Shown here in pieces: positions 33,001-35,303 of a stretch of DNA of 35,303 nt. Below the pieces are notes generated by a model. It made no database searches, had not been told where the DNA came from, and saw nothing but the letters and a program-made list of their open reading frames with translations. Positions within the stretch are counted from its first letter, which is position 1; every line of letters starts with the position of its first letter. A program made the position numbers and the translations under genes. The DNA is from Purshia tridentata (lineage: Eukaryota; Streptophyta; Magnoliopsida; Rosales; Rosaceae), in contig QANT01004879.1 of assembly GCA_003254885.1 (NCBI GenBank), forward strand, positions 1-35,303, written 5' to 3'.

Positions 33001-35224
33001 TACTTACCATTATTAGTTTATTGTTGGTATGAGAAGCCTGCTGTATAATAGGTGAAGTGGTAGTTGTTTTGTGACACATGTCCATTTAGTTTTTAAATTT
33101 TGGACAAACTTATGTCACTTTGTATTTTTTGCAGCTTATAGTAGCAACACTTCCAGATAAACATGGCAACTCGCCTAGTATTGTGACAGAGGACAACATT
33201 AAGTTACTTTTTGAAATACAGAAGAAGGTATCTGGTCTTTCTAGAATTTAGTGTTACTTTTGAGAAGTATTTATCTAATAAGATTGGACAGGCTATATGA
33301 AACTAGGAATGCCCTTTGATGTGAATTAACTCGAGTTCTTTTCTTTTTGTCTTTTCTGAATTTGATGTGTGGCAAAAAAATACTTCTAATATTATATTAT
33401 TCATCTTTGACAGGTTGATGGAATTCAAGCAAATTATTCAGGCTCAGTCATATCTCTAGCTGATATTTGCATGAAGCCACTAGACAAAGATTGTGCCACC
33501 CAAAGTGTCCTACAGGTAGAACTTTGCTTGATGGTCTGCATTTAGGTGATGAATTTTAGGTGCTTATATTAAATGCAAAAACCAAGCGTTCAATTTTTAA
33601 CATCTAATGCAATCATTCTATTCAAATGTCAATTTTTAGGTACTTGTAACAAAGTATGATGTGAGTATCTTAAAGTCTGTAGTCTGTACTCAAATCTGTA
33701 TATCGAGGAACAACCCATCTTTAGCTGTTCCTCTTCCCCTCAAACTCTTCTTATTTTTTCTTTTCCAATGTTGATGCACATGGAAAAAAGGATATGAATT
33801 GACGTGAACATTCAACATGCTAACAAATTTCTTCTGCAATAGCCCTGTTGCTTGTCAGTTGTCGCTTACCTTGTGTCTTTGACTCTTTGATGAAATGTAT
33901 CTTGCATGATAGAGCGTCTCTTTTCTTTTATAAGTTGTTATACCAACAATTTCTTATTTTATAGTAAATTATTGTAAAACTACCTACTGTTTTACAATTT
34001 ATGTTGAAGTGCCTTATGGTGTTATCTTCTTGCTATAGCTGGAGAACCTAGATGATTTTAACGTTGTTATTAACATGTTGCCTTGTTATCTTCATGGTAC
34101 CAGTATTTCAAAATGTCTCCGGCAAATTATGACGATTATGGTGAGATTGAACACCTAAAGTATTGTTTTGAGGTATATTCTTATAATTTCCATCTACAAA
34201 TTGTCTAAAGAGTGAATCTGTTTTCTTGTTTAATTAGACACTGGCGTTTGGACAAACTGTTATAGGTATTTGTTGTTTTTATTGAGGCCACCATGTCCAA
34301 TATAAGCCACTAGCAGCAGCAATACAGTTTCCATCAAATTGAACACTAATATAACGTATGTTTTAATCATAGTAAAATGAAAGAAGTTAGAACAATAACA
34401 TGATTCGAAGCATTTAAGAGAGCCACAGGATAATTTATAAATTCAGAACATGATAGAACAAGTAACATGATTATTTGTCTGGTCAGATGACCAGCCTCAC
34501 ATCTCAACATGCACCATTCAAGCCCACCATTTTAGAGTTATCTCGAGCTTTTTTTTTTTTTTTTAATACTGAAATTCACTANCTCGAGCTTTTTTTTTTT
34601 TTTCTAATACTGAAATTCACTAAGAGATATTGGAATAGGCTTTAGAATGACCTGATAATTATTCTTCTCTCAGAGGAGGAAATATATAGCTTACAGCCGT
34701 TACATAGAAAAGGAAAGTAATTAAGCCTAAAAGTCAACTTCTAAATCTAAGCCTATACTATAATTAAGCTAATTACAATTAACCTATAATTAAGGTAATT
34801 TCAACAAATCAGCTATTCAAACACATATTGAGCATGTCAACATTTTTATCATTCCAAATTCCTCAAATTACGTGGCCATGATTTCTTGAAAGTTGACCTA
34901 TGGTCATTTCTGTTTTGTGCTTTTCAAGCACTATTCCTCTGCTGACAAATGTATGAGTGCATTTAAAGCTCCTCTTGATCCTAGCACTGCATTAGGAGGT
35001 TTCTCTGGGAGCAATTTTTCTGAGGTAATAAATTATCCATTTCTCCTGAACTAATTTCTTTTTACATCCTTTTTGAAGATAAGATTGGAGCTTTAATAAC
35101 CATTATGATTTTGCCAATGCAGGCAACGGCATTTATAGTAACTTATCCTGTAAACAATGCTATTAATAAAAATGAAACTGAAAGAGCAGTGGCATGGGAG
35201 AAGGCCTTTATTGAGTTAGCAAAG
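27099..35224 (+). CDS. NPC1: NPC1-like intracellular sterol transporter, 16 exons, 3' end outside the window
   Basis: Exons: 27099-27170, 27568-27629, 28238-28331, 28475-28582, 28666-28782, 29568-29718, 30680-30927, 31101-31289, 31966-32042, 32152-32269, 32737-32820, 33135-33227, 33414-33515, 34104-34172, 34929-35024, 35123-35224. They join without a stop into 594 codons; the family is usually about 1,280 residues. Residues 1 to about 34 are a hydrophobic signal peptide. About 45-255 form the Cys-rich N-terminal domain ([30 protein letters not shown]), which binds sterol in animal NPC1. TM1 is at about 287-309, TM2 at about 383-402 (before [14 protein letters not shown]), then part of the middle luminal domain. 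The sterol-sensing domain lies beyond the edge. NPC1 moves sterols out of endolysosomes; in plants a tonoplast role in sterol and sphingolipid balance is likely. The start is one of two adjacent in-frame ATGs (27099, 27102); an upstream in-frame TAG at 27069 bounds it. Introns have GT-AG ends except intron 1. Identification is firm; exact exon 1 is less sure. Confidence 0.95.
27171..27567 (+). other. NPC1 intron 1, apparently GC-AG
   Basis: The best join of the signal-peptide exon uses CAG|GCATGA at 27170/27171 and the acceptor ending at 27567. This keeps phase and gives a continuous hydrophobic stretch ([18 protein letters not shown]). A GT donor at 27150 (GTC|GTATCC) is also in phase and would shorten the protein by seven residues. 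Confidence 0.55.
29751..29776 (+). repeat. (CT)n microsatellite beside the plastid insertion
   Basis: A run of about 12 CT dinucleotides in NPC1 intron 6, ending some 11 bp before the point where plastid-like sequence begins. Confidence 0.9.
29787..30370 (-). pseudogene. ycf2: Nuclear copy of plastid DNA: ycf2 fragment in NPC1 intron 6
   Basis: Read on the minus strand, this is a near-C-terminal piece of chloroplast Ycf2: [60 protein letters not shown], then [11 protein letters not shown] and [14 protein letters not shown]. In plastids Ycf2 is a large essential protein linked to protein import. Here about 580 bp lies antisense within a nuclear intron, between exons ending 29718 and starting 30680. 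The frame is continuous apart from one TGA (30033-30031, minus strand); no indel is seen. Plastid similarity stops at about 29787, near a CT microsatellite, and at about 30370. It has no start, no end and no plastid context, so it is a nuclear plastid-DNA insertion (NUPT), not a gene. A plastid contig is excluded by the NPC1 exons on both sides. Confidence 0.92.
30401..30631 (+). other. Intron 6 remainder with a chance open frame
   Basis: A 76-codon frame crosses the N at 30469 and contains GC-richer sequence (CGGCAACCCGCCGGAGCGCC near 30438). It is unrelated to NPC1 or ycf2 as far as I can tell. It may be additional inserted DNA or chance. Confidence 0.25.
34542..34622. repeat. 40-bp direct repeat either side of an N in NPC1 intron 14
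   Basis: CTCGAGC, a T run, then AATACTGAAATTCACTA appears at about 34542-34581 and again at about 34583-34622, with the single N at 34582 exactly between. The copies differ only in the T run and one base. This is most easily explained as an unmerged overlap of two assembly pieces. Confidence 0.85.
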
Positions 35225-35303
35225 GTTAGCTCGTTGTTTTGTATCATTCCAGAATTGTTTAATTTTTACATGATTGGTTACCCTGCCAGTTCTGCATGAA
35301 AGT

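Overview
This is nuclear DNA of a flowering plant, most likely a dicot. The evidence is one plant-type NPC1 gene with short exons and AT-rich introns, a Copia retrotransposon with plant-type primer-binding and polypurine sites, several plant DNA transposons, and a fragment of the chloroplast gene ycf2 inside an intron. The sequence is a draft: single N characters sit at 18359, 30469 and 34582.

Layout. Positions 1-5523 are AT-rich intergenic DNA with one hAT-type element (1174-1801, 8-bp target duplication) and a foldback at about 3857-3940. Positions 5533-8080 are a Mutator-like (MULE) element with a perfect 9-bp target duplication, diverged long inverted arms, internal tandem repeats and a nested insertion. 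Positions 8833-14009 are a complete but dead Ty1/Copia element (LTR, gag, protease, integrase, RT, RNase H, LTR) flanked by the 5-bp duplication GAAAG. Positions 14015-26900 are gene-poor. They hold a 1.8-kb segment between 15-bp direct repeats, a second MULE-like element (18961-20128, 9-bp duplication), a PIF/Harbinger-like element (20986-21615), two inverted copies of one MITE (21752-22179), a 31-bp tandem array built from palindromic arms (23232-23455) and a broken receptor-like kinase fragment (about 23754-24114).

The one intact-looking host gene is NPC1, on the plus strand from about 27099 and running off the right edge. Sixteen coding exons can be placed. They join in phase into 594 codons, covering the signal peptide, the N-terminal sterol-binding domain, the first two membrane helices and much of the second luminal domain; the sterol-sensing domain and the rest lie outside the window. 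A canonical TATA box precedes it. Intron 1 seems to use a GC donor, and intron 6 carries the antisense ycf2 fragment.

No tRNA, rRNA, CRISPR array or clearly novel multi-gene system was found. The unusual content is structural: nested and paired transposons with readable target duplications, palindromic tandem arrays, and organelle DNA in a conserved gene.
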